DNA from: Amoebidium appalachense | Lineage: Eukaryota; Ichthyosporea | Length of the DNA: 64,000 bases | Direction of reading: 5' to 3' | Assembly (NCBI GenBank): GCA_963693365.1 | Contig: CAVNZM010000005.1 | Span: forward strand, 2,418,001-2,482,000 | Part shown: in pieces, positions 1 to 11,116 of the stretch | Layout: each line of letters starts with the position of its first letter | How positions within the stretch are numbered: position 1 is the stretch's first letter | Notes under the pieces: model-generated | Database searches by the model: none | What the model was told of the DNA's origin: nothing | The model's input: only the letters and a program-made list of their open reading frames with translations | Position numbers and translations under genes: made by a program

Positions 1-539
1 GAAAGGCACATCACCACCAAAACCAAAAACCCACACACACATCCCCCCCCACACCCACCCGGCCAGCCTGCCCGGACTGCCGGCATACACACAGACCCAC
101 AGTGCCCTGCAAACCACACCTTTTGACCCTCTTTTAGTTCACAATAGCACGGCCACAAAGACTGTACAACAACATATACTGTTAGGAAGCAACCCCCCAC
201 CACCACCATCACCCCACCACATCATACACCCCTACCCCCCGTAAACAGAACACACAACACACCGGACTTTCCACTACTGTACATCGACCAATGAGAGCCC
301 GTGGTTAACGTCTATTCATTAATTTCTTAGGATTTGCAATTGATTGAGAGGGAGGACTGGTGCCTCCTGCCAGCGTGGCTGGGGTAGTAACCCTGGGCAA
401 AGTGTATCATAGCTTATAGTTAGATATTTGAATGATGGTTTAGCTTAGCTGAAAACATAGCTAACACCCTAACTAGTGTGCTGTCGGTGCTGTGTGGTAG
501 ACGGTAGTTTCCCTAGAGGCCCTGCAAAACAAAACTTTG

Positions 540-540
<1 letters not shown>
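1..540 (+). mobile_element. 3' end of a non-LTR retrotransposon (copy 0, cut by window edge)
   Basis: This segment aligns along its length with the last part of the long copy (about 7370-7890). Shared features are the end of the C-terminal coding region with a Cys-rich 'CxxC..H' tail, the conserved 'gaccaatgagagccc' block, the 'ggctggggtagta.ccctgggcaaagtgt' block, and the terminal 'gtcggtgctgtgtggtagacgg' block at about 482-505. It differs from the long copy by many substitutions and lacks the terminal GAGGGCC hairpin. It is therefore a separate, older insertion rather than a duplication. It ends in 'actttga' followed directly by (AC)n. Only the 3' portion is inside the window. Confidence 0.8.

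Positions 541-541
<1 letters not shown>

Positions 542-620
<79 letters not shown>
542..620. repeat. (AC)n microsatellite joining two retrotransposon copies
   Basis: About 39 uninterrupted AC units. It lies exactly between the 3' end of copy 0 and the 5' boundary of copy 1, so it serves as the tail of one element and the insertion site of the next. Confidence 0.97.
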
Positions 621-622
<2 letters not shown>

Positions 623-3600
623 TTGCAGCCCCACCCAGCAGCACCAACCCACACCCACTTTGCTGCATCGGCCTGCCGCTGCCCCAGCAGGCAGCCCCGG
701 CCGGCAGGACCAGCATGGGCCACCCAGTCGCCAGCACCAACAGGAGCCACCAAGCCAGCAACAGCAGCCTCAGGCTGCAGCCCCCGCCAGCAGCCCCCAA
801 CAGGAGCCATCCAGCCTGAAGGCCCTGCATGGGCCACCCAGCCAGCAGCAACCGATCACATCTACACTGCAGCAGCTGCCTGCAGCAGCAGATTGCAGCC
901 CCGGCCGGCCGGCCCAGCACGGGCCACCCAGCCGACAGTACCAACAGGAGCCACCAAGCCAGCAGCAGCCGCCGCAGGCTGTAGCCCCAGCAGGCAGCCC
1001 TCACCGGCAGCCACAGCAGGGGCCACCCAGCCTGCAGGCCCTGCCAGGGCCACCCAGCCAGCAACAACCGACCACACCTACACTGCAGCAGCTGCCTGCA
1101 GCGGCGGCGTGCAGCCCCGGCCGGCAGGCCCAGCACGGGCCACCCAGCCGACAGCACAAACAGGAGCCACCCCGCCAGCAACAGCAGCCTCAGGCTGCAG
1201 ACCCAGCAGGCAGCCCACACCTGCAGCCACAGCAGGGGCCACCCAGCCTGCAGGCCCTGCCAGAACAACCCAGCCAGCAGCAACCGACCACACCCACACG
1301 GCAGCAGCAGCAGGTAGCAGACTGCAACCCCAGCCGGCAGGCCCAGGACGGGCCATCCAGCCGACAGCACCGACAGGAGCCGCCAAACCAGCAGCAGCAG
1401 CCTCAGGCGGCAGCCCCAGCAGGCAGCCCATACCGGCAGCCTCAGCAGGGGCCACCCAGCCTGCAGGCCCTGCCAGGGCCACCTGGCCGGCAGCAACCGA
1501 CCACACCCACACTGCAGCAGCTGCCTGCAGAAGCGGAGGGTAACCCCGGCCGGCAGGCCCAGCACGGGTCACCCAGCCGACAGCACCAGCAGGAGGCACC
1601 CAGCTGGCAGCAGCAGATTCAGGCTGTAGTCCCAACAAGCAGCCCACAACGGCAGCCACAGCAGGGGCCACCCAGCCTGCAGGCCCTGCCAGGGCCACCC
1701 AACCAGCAACAACCGACCACACCCACACTGCAGCAGCCGCCTGCAGCAGCGACGGGCAGCTCCGGCCGGCAGGCCCAGCACGGGCCACCCAGCCGACAGC
1801 ACCAACAGGAGCCACCCAGTCAGCAGCAGCAGCCTCAGGCTGCAGCCTCACCGGGCAGCCCACACCGGCAGCCACAGCAGGGGCCACCCAGCCTGCAGGC
1901 CCTGCCAGGGTCACCCAGCCAGCAGCAAACGACCACACCCACACTGCAGTGGCTGCCTGCAGCAGCAGATTGCAGCCCCGGCCGGCCGGCCCAGCGCGGG
2001 CCACCCAGCCGACGGCACAAACAGGAGCCACCAAGCGAGCAGCAGCAGCCACAGGCTGCAGCCCCAGCAGGCAGCCCACACCGGCAGTCACAGCAGGGGC
2101 CACCCAGCCTGCAGGCCCCGCCAAGGCCACCCAGCCAGCAGCAACCGACCACACCCCCACTGCACCAGCTGCCTGCGGCAGCAGATCGCAGCCCCGGCCG
2201 GCCGGCCCAGCACGGGCCACCCAGCCGACAGCACGAACAGGAGCCTCCAAGCCAGCAGCAGCAGCCTCAGGCTGCAGCCCCAGCAGGCAGCCCACACCGG
2301 CAGCCACAGCAGGGGCCACCCAGCCAGCAGCAACCGACCCCACCCACACTGCAGCAGCTGCCTGCAGCAGCAGTGTGCAGCCCCGGCCGGCCGGCCCAGC
2401 ACGGCCCCCCCAGCCGACAGTACCAACAGGAGCCACCAAGCCAGCAGCAGCAGCCTCAGGCTGCAGCCCTAGCAGGCAGCCCACACCGGCAGCCACAGCA
2501 GGGGCCGCCCAGCCTGCAGGCCCTGCATGGGCTACCCGGCCAGCAGCAACAAATCACACCCACACTGCAGCAGCTGCATGCAGCAGCAGATTGCAGCCCC
2601 GGCCGGCAGGCCCAGCACGGGCCACCCAGCCGACAGCACCAACAGGAGCAACCAAGCCAGCAGCAGCAGCCGCAGGCTGAAGCCCAAGCAGGCAGCCCAC
2701 ACCGGCAGCCAAAGCAGGGGCCACCCCGCCTGCAGACCCTGCCAGGGCCACCCACGGGCAACCAACAGCTACAGACAACACCCACGCAGCCGCAACGGCC
2801 CACAGCGGCAGAGTGCAACCCTGGCCAGCAGGCACGGCACGGGTCACCCACCCTGCAGCAGCACCCCACCCCCCCAGCAGCCCACCTGTCTCAGACAGGG
2901 AGGCAGTGGGAGGAGTGGGAGGCAACCATGCGGGAGCAACTACAACTATACAGGTCCCAACTCCGAAGGAAACGGCAAAAACTCCTTTGGCTACGGGCAA
3001 CAGCAGCAGCAGAAGCACGGTGCAAGCGTATGGTGGACGAACTCCGGCGAGCACTAAGCAGCATTTTAGACCGGGGGAGTGTGAACGTCTCGGCTACGTT
3101 AGTCAAGCACGTCACCCCAACGGGCACTGAGTACTTCACGGAGTGGGCTGACACGGAGCCCGTCATTCGTGAAACTTATCACCGGTGGACGGCCCGCAGG
3201 AACCCACACATCGAGGAGATGCTCGCCGACCCAATGTGGGCCGACATCTATCGACCGATCCCCCCCGAAGACTCCCCATTAGGGTCTATAATGCACCCGG
3301 CCACCCACGCCGAGCTCCAACAGATCGTCCAAAGCCGACAGGGGGGGAAGGCCCCCGGCCCAACGGAAATCCAGTACGAATACTTCCAACACCTGGGGCC
3401 AAAGGGGCTAGCATGGCTCCTACATATCATCAACGGATGTCTGGCCACGGGGACCACACCGAGGTCATGGCTGCACCACACCATCCATCCCCTACCGAAA
3501 GGGGAATGGGAAGGTGACTTCGACAAAACCCGACCGATAGCACTCTTGGAAACGGCACGGAAGCTGCTAGAATCGGTCATCAACCAGCGCCTACTCTCGA

Positions 3601-3698
3601 TCTTCCGGCAGTACCCCACCCTCCTCCCGGGAGGGAATTTTGGGTTCGTGCCGGCCCGGGTATCGACGGGGCGCTGGCTATCATCCGAGAGACGATAG
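621..3698 (+). pseudogene. Gln/Pro repeat region plus N-terminal part of reverse transcriptase (broken by frameshift)
   Basis: One open frame covers ten 72-codon Gln/Pro-rich repeats (about 690-2750), then a basic/helical segment, then the RT fingers. The latter includes 'GKAPGPTEIQYEYF' and 'KTRPIALLETARKLL', which match RT motifs 1 and 2. The first in-frame ATG is at 2928, so the repeat region either uses a non-ATG start or lost its start to 5' truncation. The frame is lost at about 3655: the next RT motif ('IDGALAIIRET') lies in the +2 frame, implying a 1-nt loss in a GC-rich run. Several other frames are also open across the repeats because the region has almost no T, so openness alone is weak evidence. 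The protein repeat stays in one frame across all units, which favours coding. Confidence 0.75.
690..2750 (+). repeat. Tandem array of ten 216-bp units encoding 72-residue Gln/Pro repeats
   Basis: The unit encodes blocks such as 'GRQAQHGPPSRQHQQEPP', 'GSPHRQPQQGPPSLQALPGPP' in part, and 'TPTLQQLPAAA'. I count ten units plus a decayed eleventh near 2815-2870. Length differences between units preserve the reading frame. The array occupies the place where a gag-like ORF1 is usually found in non-LTR elements. Confidence 0.85.
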
Positions 3699-6600
3699 AG
3701 GATGCCATAGACCACGACCAGGAACTATGGATCGTCCAACAGGACATTAAGAGGGCATATGACACGGTGTCTTGGCCCTCGGTGGAACTGGGGCTCACCC
3801 GCCTGGGCACAGACCCCCAGCTAATCACCCTCCTCCGGCACATGTGGCACAGTCGTACGGCCACGGTGTGCACAGACCAGGGGCACACTGAGTCTTTCCC
3901 TGTTGAAAACGGCCTGGCCCAAGGGGCTGTCCTCTCCCCCATTCTGTGGATTATTTTCTACGATCCAGTTTTAACAGCCATCAAAAGGCACGGTAAGGGG
4001 TACACTTTCCACCTACCCCCACAGACACAGCACCACACACCGGCACAAACACCCCCGTGTGTGACGTCTGTAGCCTTCGCCGACGACACAACATGGTTTG
4101 GCCCCAACAAGGAGAGCATCCAGCAAACTCTCGATTTATCTGCCCCCTTTTTTTATTACCATGACTTGGAACCACACCCAGACAAGTTTTCAGTCCTCGC
4201 CCGTGGTACCCCAACACGGGCAACAGTGGCCCCCATGCAGTACCGCAAATCCCCGGGAGCACCACCCCTACCCATTCAGATCGAGCTCCCCGATGCAAAC
4301 ATCAGAGTGCTAGGGGTCAACATCACCCTCCAACGACACACCCGGCCCAACGATGGGAAGGCCATGCAGCTGACATTACGGGCCACCACCATACTAGCCC
4401 GTAAAATGCTGGCACCCAGCCAAGTGATCTACGTAGCCAACAGTGTGGTGGCCCCGGCCATCCTCTTCCTCCTCAAAGGGACAGTCATCAGCAACACCAC
4501 CATGCAGGCAATCGACAGCAAGTGGAGAGACCTACTCCGTCGGAAGTGTGGTTTCCACCGGAGCACCCCGTCCGGGCTGCTACACCATCCCACTCTAGGG
4601 GGACTGGCCAGCATCGTCGAATCAGCAGCCAGCACCATGGTTACGGAGCTGTGTGCCCTGCTGGAAACACCAGGACCAGCAGGGGACGTGGTCCGGTACC
4701 GAGCCTGGCAGCAGCAGCACGTGACAGGCCTACCCTACCCACCCCTGCAAGCACCCCCAGCCAAACTTTACAGGCTAGGGGGAAAGCAGCTCCACAACTA
4801 TTGGGCCCATATCACGGGGATCCTTCACGAGCGGCACCTGAGTATTGGGGAAACCCCTTCCCAAAAAACACAAGCACCCCCCACCCCACCCCCCCCCTCA
4901 CCCCAAGGAGAAGGAGGGGAAGCAGCAACAACAACCAGCACCCCTATCAACACCGTTTTCCCGGACCACACCTTTGCGGCCCACATCGGCCCCCACACAC
5001 ACCCCCGTCAACTCTACACGGTGGAGGACACCATGGTACGGCCGGGGGTGTTCCGGGCGTTCCCCGAACTGCCCCACCCCCCAGACCTACTACACCCGGG
5101 AGCTACACAGTGGTACAGGTCCATCATCAAGGGGGCCATCCCCATCGCAGACAAACTACGGCCAGCACCCAGACCACACACCCACCACACCATTGACCTC
5201 GTGCCAAACCACCCCGTCGGTGCATTCGTGGTGGAAATAGTCAAGAACGGGCAATACGAACTCAGCCAGGTGGTGGCCCACACCACCCACAACGGGGAGG
5301 CTTGGGTCAAAATAGCCCATCTACGGGACAACACAGAGGAGGAGGGGCTGAGATGGCACCGACCCACGTGGAACGACCCACATGGAACAGCCCATTTCCG
5401 TTTTTGCCCTGGTGACTGCAAATACGGCCACTCCCCATGGAACCTAGCCTACACCCCGGCCACCCTCTCCCCCAACCCCGGGTACGCAGACGGAGAGGGG
5501 GAAGGGTTAGACACGGAGCCAGAATCGGAGTCGACGGGGCCCAGCGACGACTCCGACGACTCAGAGGACTCTAACACCGACAGCACCAACAGCAAACACG
5601 AGCCCCCTGAGCCCCCAGCCGATAATCACACCCACAACAAGCAGTGTGTGGGGTGGACCCGTGCTGTGGAGGTGATACGGGCAGACCCCTACGTGGCCTT
5701 CAAGACCCGAATCACCACCCACATGGTAGTCCCGAAGTACCACAAGGACTTCATCAACACCGACAGTATCGACATCTACCAAGTCATCGCACTGAAGGAT
5801 GGCTCCGATCCGGCCGAGCAGTGGAGGAAGATACACCATTTCCGGCGGCATCTTCCCCCCCACCAACAGGCATCACCCCAGATGCTCCACCTGCAAGCCA
5901 ACGAGGAAGCCACACCCTTACCGGGGGACCTCCCCGGCCCACCCCCCCCCCAGCAGCCACCACCGGTAGGGTCACCACCAGGACACAAGTGCACGGCCCA
6001 CCCGGCTGACCTGCCGAGCCCACCCACTCCCCGTAGGCTCACCTACACCGACTTGGTGCCCCAGGCAACCTATGACGAGTGGCAGCAGCAAATCACCCTG
6101 ATCCCCCCAGACCAACCGATCACCGTTTACACGGACGGCAGCCTCATCCACCCGGGCAGGAGGATAGCCCAGGCCGGAGCCGGGGCGGTACTGGACACCC
6201 CGGACCGGAAAGCACCTCCAGTGACGGCCAAGACCAGGCTCCATACGGCCCTATCATCCACCCAAGCCGAACTCACAGGGGTACTACTAGCCCTCCTGCT
6301 CACCCCCACCACCACCCCCATCCACATCAAGCTCGATAACCTCGGAGTAGTCGACCGATGGACGGCAAATATAGACCCCACCACACCCCCTCGACGCAAG
6401 CTAAAGTTCCCCCACATAGTGGAATGGGCTCACGTACGAGACCAACTCTCTCTCCGGCAACCAGGCTCTGTACAGGTATCGTGGGTGAAGGGGCACCAAT
6501 CCAACACCAAACGGTACGGTCAACGGAATAACGAGGCAGACAAGGCAGCCAATGCAGGAAGAGTCCTCCCCCTCCCCCCCCCCCTACCTCCGGCCCCGGG

Positions 6601-6826
6601 GGGGGGGGAAATACTTCCTACGACTACAAGGCCACCGTATCCCCGGCAACATTCCCGGTACACTGAACCGGTTGAACAAGGACTTCCTCACCGACATGGC
6701 CGGCAAGACCAAGGCTATGTCCATACTAGCCGACCCCAGACTGCTCCCAGCCGAACGGAACCCCCTCAAGCTCAACAAGGGGCCCACACAGGCAACCATC
6801 GGGGCAGTCAGAGGAAACACTCGTAG
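3660..6826 (+). CDS. Reverse transcriptase palm and RNase H of the retrotransposon (second part)
   Basis: Catalytic RT motifs are visible in order: motif A 'QQDIKRAYDTVSW', motif B 'GLAQGAVLSPILW', and motif C 'FADDT' (FADD in place of the common YADD). A linker rich in acidic residues follows, then RNase H with all four expected acidic positions: 'YTDGS', 'STQAEL', 'KLDNLG' and 'NNEADKAAN'. It would copy element RNA into DNA at the target and degrade the RNA strand. There is no natural start in this frame because the preceding part lies in another frame after the lesion near 3655. The frame runs on past RNase H for about 80 codons of unconvincing sequence and stops at 6826, overlapping the next ORF. 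Confidence 0.85.
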
Positions 6827-7592
6827 CCTGTCCCTGGCCATGGGCACCCTGCCTACCATGGCACGGCTACACCGAGATCACCCCACCGTCGTTACACAGC
6901 CCACATGCCCCCGGTGCAGCCAGCACCCTGAGACCACCACCCACCTCTGGGCCTGCCCGGCCCATGCCGGGGAAGTCCCCACCCTGACCACCGCCATCAC
7001 AGCCTGCATCCACAACGTCCTGCACACTCGTCATCCAAACACCCCCACGGCACAGCACCACCATACGGCAGCCACGGTGGTAGACCAATGTGCATGGATA
7101 AACTGGATAGGAGGCAACGGTGACCCACCTGACCCCGAAGACACCAAGTGGGTCGAACGGGGATTCTGCCCACGATCGGTGGGCCCACTACTTGCAGCCA
7201 CCGGCACCACCAAGACCACCACCCGGGCCATCTTAGGAAAAATCACAGTAGAGTTGCAATCCTTTTTCTTTTCAAAAATTTGGCACCCACGGAACACAAC
7301 ACTCCCCCCCACCCACCCTAAAATGCAAAAACACCACCATATACCCACCACCCGTAGAAAGAAAAGTATGGCTCTCCAAAAACCCCAAAAACCAACAAAT
7401 ACACCCCCCACACACACCCGGCCGGCCTGTTCTGAATGCCGGAACACCCACAGACCCGGAGTGCCCTGTAAAACCCACCTTTTAGTCCACAAAAACATCG
7501 CCACAACATACGCACACCAACACATAATGTTAGGCAGCAACCCCCCACCACCACCACCACCACACCCCATCATCCACCCATACCCACCGTAA
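6552..7592 (+). CDS. Retrotransposon C-terminal ORF with CCHC zinc knuckle, overlapping the RNase H ORF in +1
   Basis: This 346-codon ORF starts at an ATG lying inside the end of the RNase H coding sequence ('NAGR'), in the +1 frame. It carries 'CPRCSQHPETTTHLWAC', a zinc-knuckle pattern with the ET..H spacing seen at the C-terminus of many non-LTR polyproteins. A second Cys/His segment near the end ('CSECRNTHRPGVPC') is also present. In most families this region is fused to RNase H. Here it is in a separate frame in both copies in the window, so it is either an independent ORF or reached by frameshifting in the C11/G11 homopolymers at about 6574-6608. A His/Thr/Pro-rich stretch ends the protein. 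Confidence 0.75.
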   Translation: MQEESSPSPPPYLRPRGGGKYFLRLQGHRIPGNIPGTLNRLNKDFLTDMAGKTKAMSILADPRLLPAERNPLKLNKGPTQATIGAVRGNTRSLSLAMGTLPTMARLHRDHPTVVTQPTCPRCSQHPETTTHLWACPAHAGEVPTLTTAITACIHNVLHTRHPNTPTAQHHHTAATVVDQCAWINWIGGNGDPPDPEDTKWVERGFCPRSVGPLLAATGTTKTTTRAILGKITVELQSFFFSKIWHPRNTTLPPTHPKMQKHHHIPTTRRKKSMALQKPQKPTNTPPTHTRPACSECRNTHRPGVPCKTHLLVHKNIATTYAHQHIMLGSNPPPPPPPHPIIHPYPP

Positions 7593-7843
7593 ATATTATA
7601 CACAACACCTAGGACTTCCCAATACTGTAGATCGACCAATGAGAGCCCTCGGTTAACGTTTATTGCTAGGTTTGAATGGAGGGGAGGACTGGAGCCTCCT
7701 GCCGGCGTGGCTGGGGTAGTAGCCCTGGGCAAAGTGTGTACTTATAGTTAGGTTGTGAAGGATGGTTTTAGCTTAGCTGAACTCATAGATAGCACCTTAA
7801 CTAGTGTACTGTCGGTGCTGTGTGGTAGACGGTAGTTTCCCTA

Positions 7844-7863
7844 GAGGGCCTGAAAAGGCCCTC
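7844..7863 (+). other. 3'-terminal hairpin of the retrotransposon
   Basis: GAGGGCC, loop TGAAAA, GGCCCTC: a perfect 7-bp stem about 25 nt from the end of the element. The same hairpin is present in copy 3 (12289-12308). A stem of different sequence sits at the same place in the diverged relative (CCCC-TTC-GGGG at about 9349-9359). A conserved 3' structure fits recognition by the reverse transcriptase during target-primed reverse transcription (family knowledge). Confidence 0.7.
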
Positions 7864-7886
7864 CGGGAACAAAACGTGATAAAATA

Positions 7887-7890
<4 letters not shown>

Positions 7891-7944
<54 letters not shown>

Positions 7945-7992
7945 ATCATGCACACACACACACACACAATCATGCACACACACACACACACA
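7891..7992. repeat. (CA)n microsatellite at the 3' end of retrotransposon copy 1
   Basis: Imperfect CA array interrupted by 'tacaatcatg' and 'caatcatg' units. It directly follows the A-rich end of the element and mirrors the (AC)n at its 5' end. Confidence 0.95.
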
Positions 7993-8508
7993 TTCATGCA
8001 CACAAGCACGTGCACACACTGTGACACGCACACAGACACATAGTCCCACAACCCCTCCCCCCCCCCCCCCCCCCCCCCCTCCACCTTCCTCCACCTTCTC
8101 CCCTATCGGCACGGCGGGATTCCCCATCCCATCCCCAGGATCACATCCTCCTCTCGTGGGCATGGTCACAAAAATCATCGGGAGGGGCGAGGGGCTGGAG
8201 GGTGGGGGGGAAGGGGGGGGATTAGGGGGGGGAGGGGGGTTGGAGGGGGGGGGGTTTAGGGTAATCATTGGGTGGCCTAGGGGGGAGGGATGCCTAGGGC
8301 CCCCTGGAACGAACTCCGTCCTCTCCCCCCTGCCTCTTCTCCAATAAACATATACATCCGATATCCACATGTTTTTTAGCCACTCTTCCTCCTGTTGGGT
8401 CACGATGAACCGCACTAACCCACATTTGCATACAATGTCATGCATTTTCGGAACAGGTTGTTACGTAATTTAATAAGCTATGTCGCAAGCCGCTGAGACT
8501 TAAGAGCC

Positions 8509-8539
<31 letters not shown>

Positions 8540-9174
8540 TTTCCCCCGGTCCCCTCCCCGTCCTCCGCAACAGGACCGCCTACCCCAGACTGTCACAGAC
8601 TGGCACATACATTCACCCCGTGATATATGGTGGAACATTCCGTGTGGCATACATGCATGATATCTTCACCCTGGCACGCAGGTCACTGCATTTGGTAGAT
8701 ATATTGAGACACCGTCATCACTCTATATATTCTCCCGGCCCGCCCCCTCTCCGAAGTCACATGTACATATGCTCATATGCTGCATTATGGTACCGGCCTT
8801 TTTCCGGACTTTGGTGTTGTACACATCTAGCCGATAAGTGACGACAGAACTCCTGAGTAGGCTCAGTCTGCTATGTCTGTATGTTCATTCAGCCAGCAAC
8901 ACTAACCATCTGGCCCATAGCCCAAAATATAGGCCGTGTAAACCGATGGCTGTATGTGCTGTACTAGGTTTCCCGAATTTCATGGCCATGATAATATCAG
9001 ATGATGTCCAACCACGGCCCAGAGTTATAGTAATTACCGTGCAGATAGCTTTAAACTACCTCGTTACTAGCCAATGTGCTATAGGCCGCATATATTGGTT
9101 AGGCACATGCTTTGAAAAGAAGCAACTTCTCAGGCTCTTACTATATCATAGAAGTTACTACTGGTTTGTAACCC
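7993..9174. other. Intergenic, no gene seen
   Basis: Contains C tracts at about 8056-8079 and 8511-8539 and a G-rich block at about 8190-8290. The stretch 8340-9174 has ordinary composition with no splice-consistent coding signal that I recognise. An open frame of about 135 codons at 8838-9245 has no recognisable motif and runs into the diverged retroelement tail. Confidence 0.6.
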
Positions 9175-9420
9175 AGTGCCCCCCCGCTACTGTAGCAAGG
9201 CTGGGGCAAACACCCTGGGTTAAGTTTGTACTATCAGATCACTAGTAAAGCTTTTTTATCTTAGCTTATCCGATTGCACCACTAACGCCCTACATAGTTA
9301 CGGTACATCAGTCGGTGCTTAGTAGAAGACGGCAGATTCTACGAGGGACCCCTTCGGGGACAACCGGGACAAGGGGCCCGAAAAAAAAGAAAAAAAAGAA
9401 AGAAAAAACAAAACAAAAAA
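9175..9420 (+). mobile_element. 3' tail of a diverged relative of the retrotransposon, with A-rich tail
   Basis: The order of blocks matches the tail of copy 1: 'aggctggggcaaacaccctggg' in part, then 'gtcggtgcttagtagaagacgg', then 'acgagggaccccttcgggg' (hairpin), then an A-rich tail from about 9381. Sequence identity is low but the succession and spacing are preserved. The coding part is not recognisable upstream, so this is an old or strongly 5'-truncated insertion of a sister family. Confidence 0.65.
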
Positions 9421-10700
9421 CCCACTGCAAAAACCCAAGCAGTATCAACATCATCAGTAGCACGCATGACGACTCAGACCAAGTCGGTGCCCATGATGGC
9501 CCCGGCCATTATATTTTCTGCCTCGTTTTCCGTTGAGCCAGTAACTGGAACTACCCCTTATTCCTACGCCCACTGTGGAACCAACCCAACCACACGGCAG
9601 TGTTGAACGATATTAGTTCTCATATGATCCGGTCAGTGATTTTTCTTGTGTGTGTGTACAGAGGATATTCTGATAGCGGCTACTCTTCCCCTAGATCTCC
9701 CACTCCTCCCCCCTTCCCCCCCCCCCCCCCCCCCTAACTCTCTCAGAGTCTCTCTTCTCCCCCCCCCCCCCCCCCCCCACCCCATACACAAAAACACACA
9801 CCACACGCACACGTACACACCCACGCACACATCAATGACATGCACAGACACACCACACACACACGCCAGAAGCTCCAAGCTGTCATTCTGAACCATGGGC
9901 CAAAGCGAGATTTACTAAAATCACCCGGCGTCAATTGCAATGCACGGATCACCCTTACAGCCGAACAGCCACTCAGTGATCCCCTCTCACCATCCCCCCC
10001 CCCTCCCCCCCCCCCCCCCCCTCCCCCCCCCCCCCCCCCCCCCGTGGCCCCTTCCTCCCTCCCCATGAACCTTTGCATGTGGACATCTGCTACGTACCAC
10101 ATAACTAATGGATGCATGATGAGCCTCCTTCTCTCTCTCCCCCCCGTCCTCCCCCCCCCCCCCCCCCCCCCCCCCCTTCCCCCCTTCCCCTCCCCCCGCC
10201 CCCCCTCTTCTACCCCATCCCCTGATGTAACACCTGAGAAACACCCACACGCTCCGAATCTGCCGCACTGCGCGACCGGTCCAGCTCCAGATTCTTCTGT
10301 TTACATGCGACTACCTATATGTGTAAAGGTGTGTTCTAGCTGCCTAACTCGAAACATTTTGAATATATTCGGAAATTGCAAGTTTATGCCCCTCTTTGCC
10401 CGCGCCCCCTTCCCCCCTCCCCCTCCCCCTCCGCCTCCCCCCCCCTCCCCCCCCCCCCCCCCCCCCCCCAACGGGGGCGTGTGCGCACACGCGCACATAC
10501 AAAAGACATCTGTTGTACACACAACGGACATATTTGGGGAGACTAGAATGGTTGAATATCGCCGTAAACTTCCGTTATGAGCCCCGCTTCCCTCATCAAA
10601 CACCCCTTTTCATTGATCTTTTTTTAGCTCCCATGACCTGAACAAGGGAAACTCCGCGATACTGTGTCATAATGACGACTCCCCCCCCTCTCCCGCCCCA

Positions 10701-10739
<39 letters not shown>

Positions 10740-10829
10740 GAAATTGAAAAGAACTTAGATAAAAGAAGAAAGAAAGAAAGGGCTAATCTGTTGAACATCA
10801 TCTCATTGAGACCCCCCCCCCCCTCCCCC

Positions 10830-10860
<31 letters not shown>

Positions 10861-11080
10861 CAAATAATAACAACCACCCACCTAACCACACGGGGTCCCC
10901 ACCCCTACCACCACCAACCCTGCTGAAGCCCAAGTGTTGCGCGCAGAATAAATTCTGATGGCCTAGATAGGATTTATGTTGTCCCCATCAAGCTTTCAGT
11001 GTAATTTTGGTGGGGAAGGGCGTGAACGGCAAAAGGGCAGGCCAGCCTAAGGGGGCGGGAGGGGGAGGAGGGGGGAGAGA

Positions 11081-11116
<36 letters not shown>

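Larger units (their letters stand above)
621..7890 (+). mobile_element. Non-LTR retrotransposon, long copy (copy 1), RT plus RNase H
   Basis: The element begins abruptly after (AC)n. It runs through a Gln/Pro tandem-repeat region, reverse transcriptase, RNase H, a CCHC-type C-terminal domain, and a 3' untranslated tail of about 300 nt with a GAGGGCC/GGCCCTC hairpin. It ends in an A-rich stretch, 'gataaaataaaaa', and then (CA)n again. No long terminal repeats, integrase or protease are visible, and the order RT then RNase H then zinc knuckle is typical of non-LTR elements. I see no apurinic or restriction-like endonuclease domain. Coding is broken by one frameshift at about 3655, so this copy is probably not autonomous. 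The second copy at 12240-16034 is nearly identical in protein sequence where they overlap, suggesting recent activity. Confidence 0.9.

Noticed and set aside
476-2496. Several additional long open frames over the Gln/Pro repeat array, on both strands
   Set aside because: The array is nearly free of T, so stops are rare in all frames. Only the frame continuing into RT keeps the same repeat in register and is retained.
690-2750. CRISPR-like array of direct repeats
   Set aside because: The repeats are contiguous 216-bp coding units without unique spacers, inside a eukaryotic retrotransposon.
8838-9245. Open frame of about 135 codons in the intergenic region
   Set aside because: No recognisable motif, composition like its surroundings, and its end overlaps the 3' tail of a retroelement.
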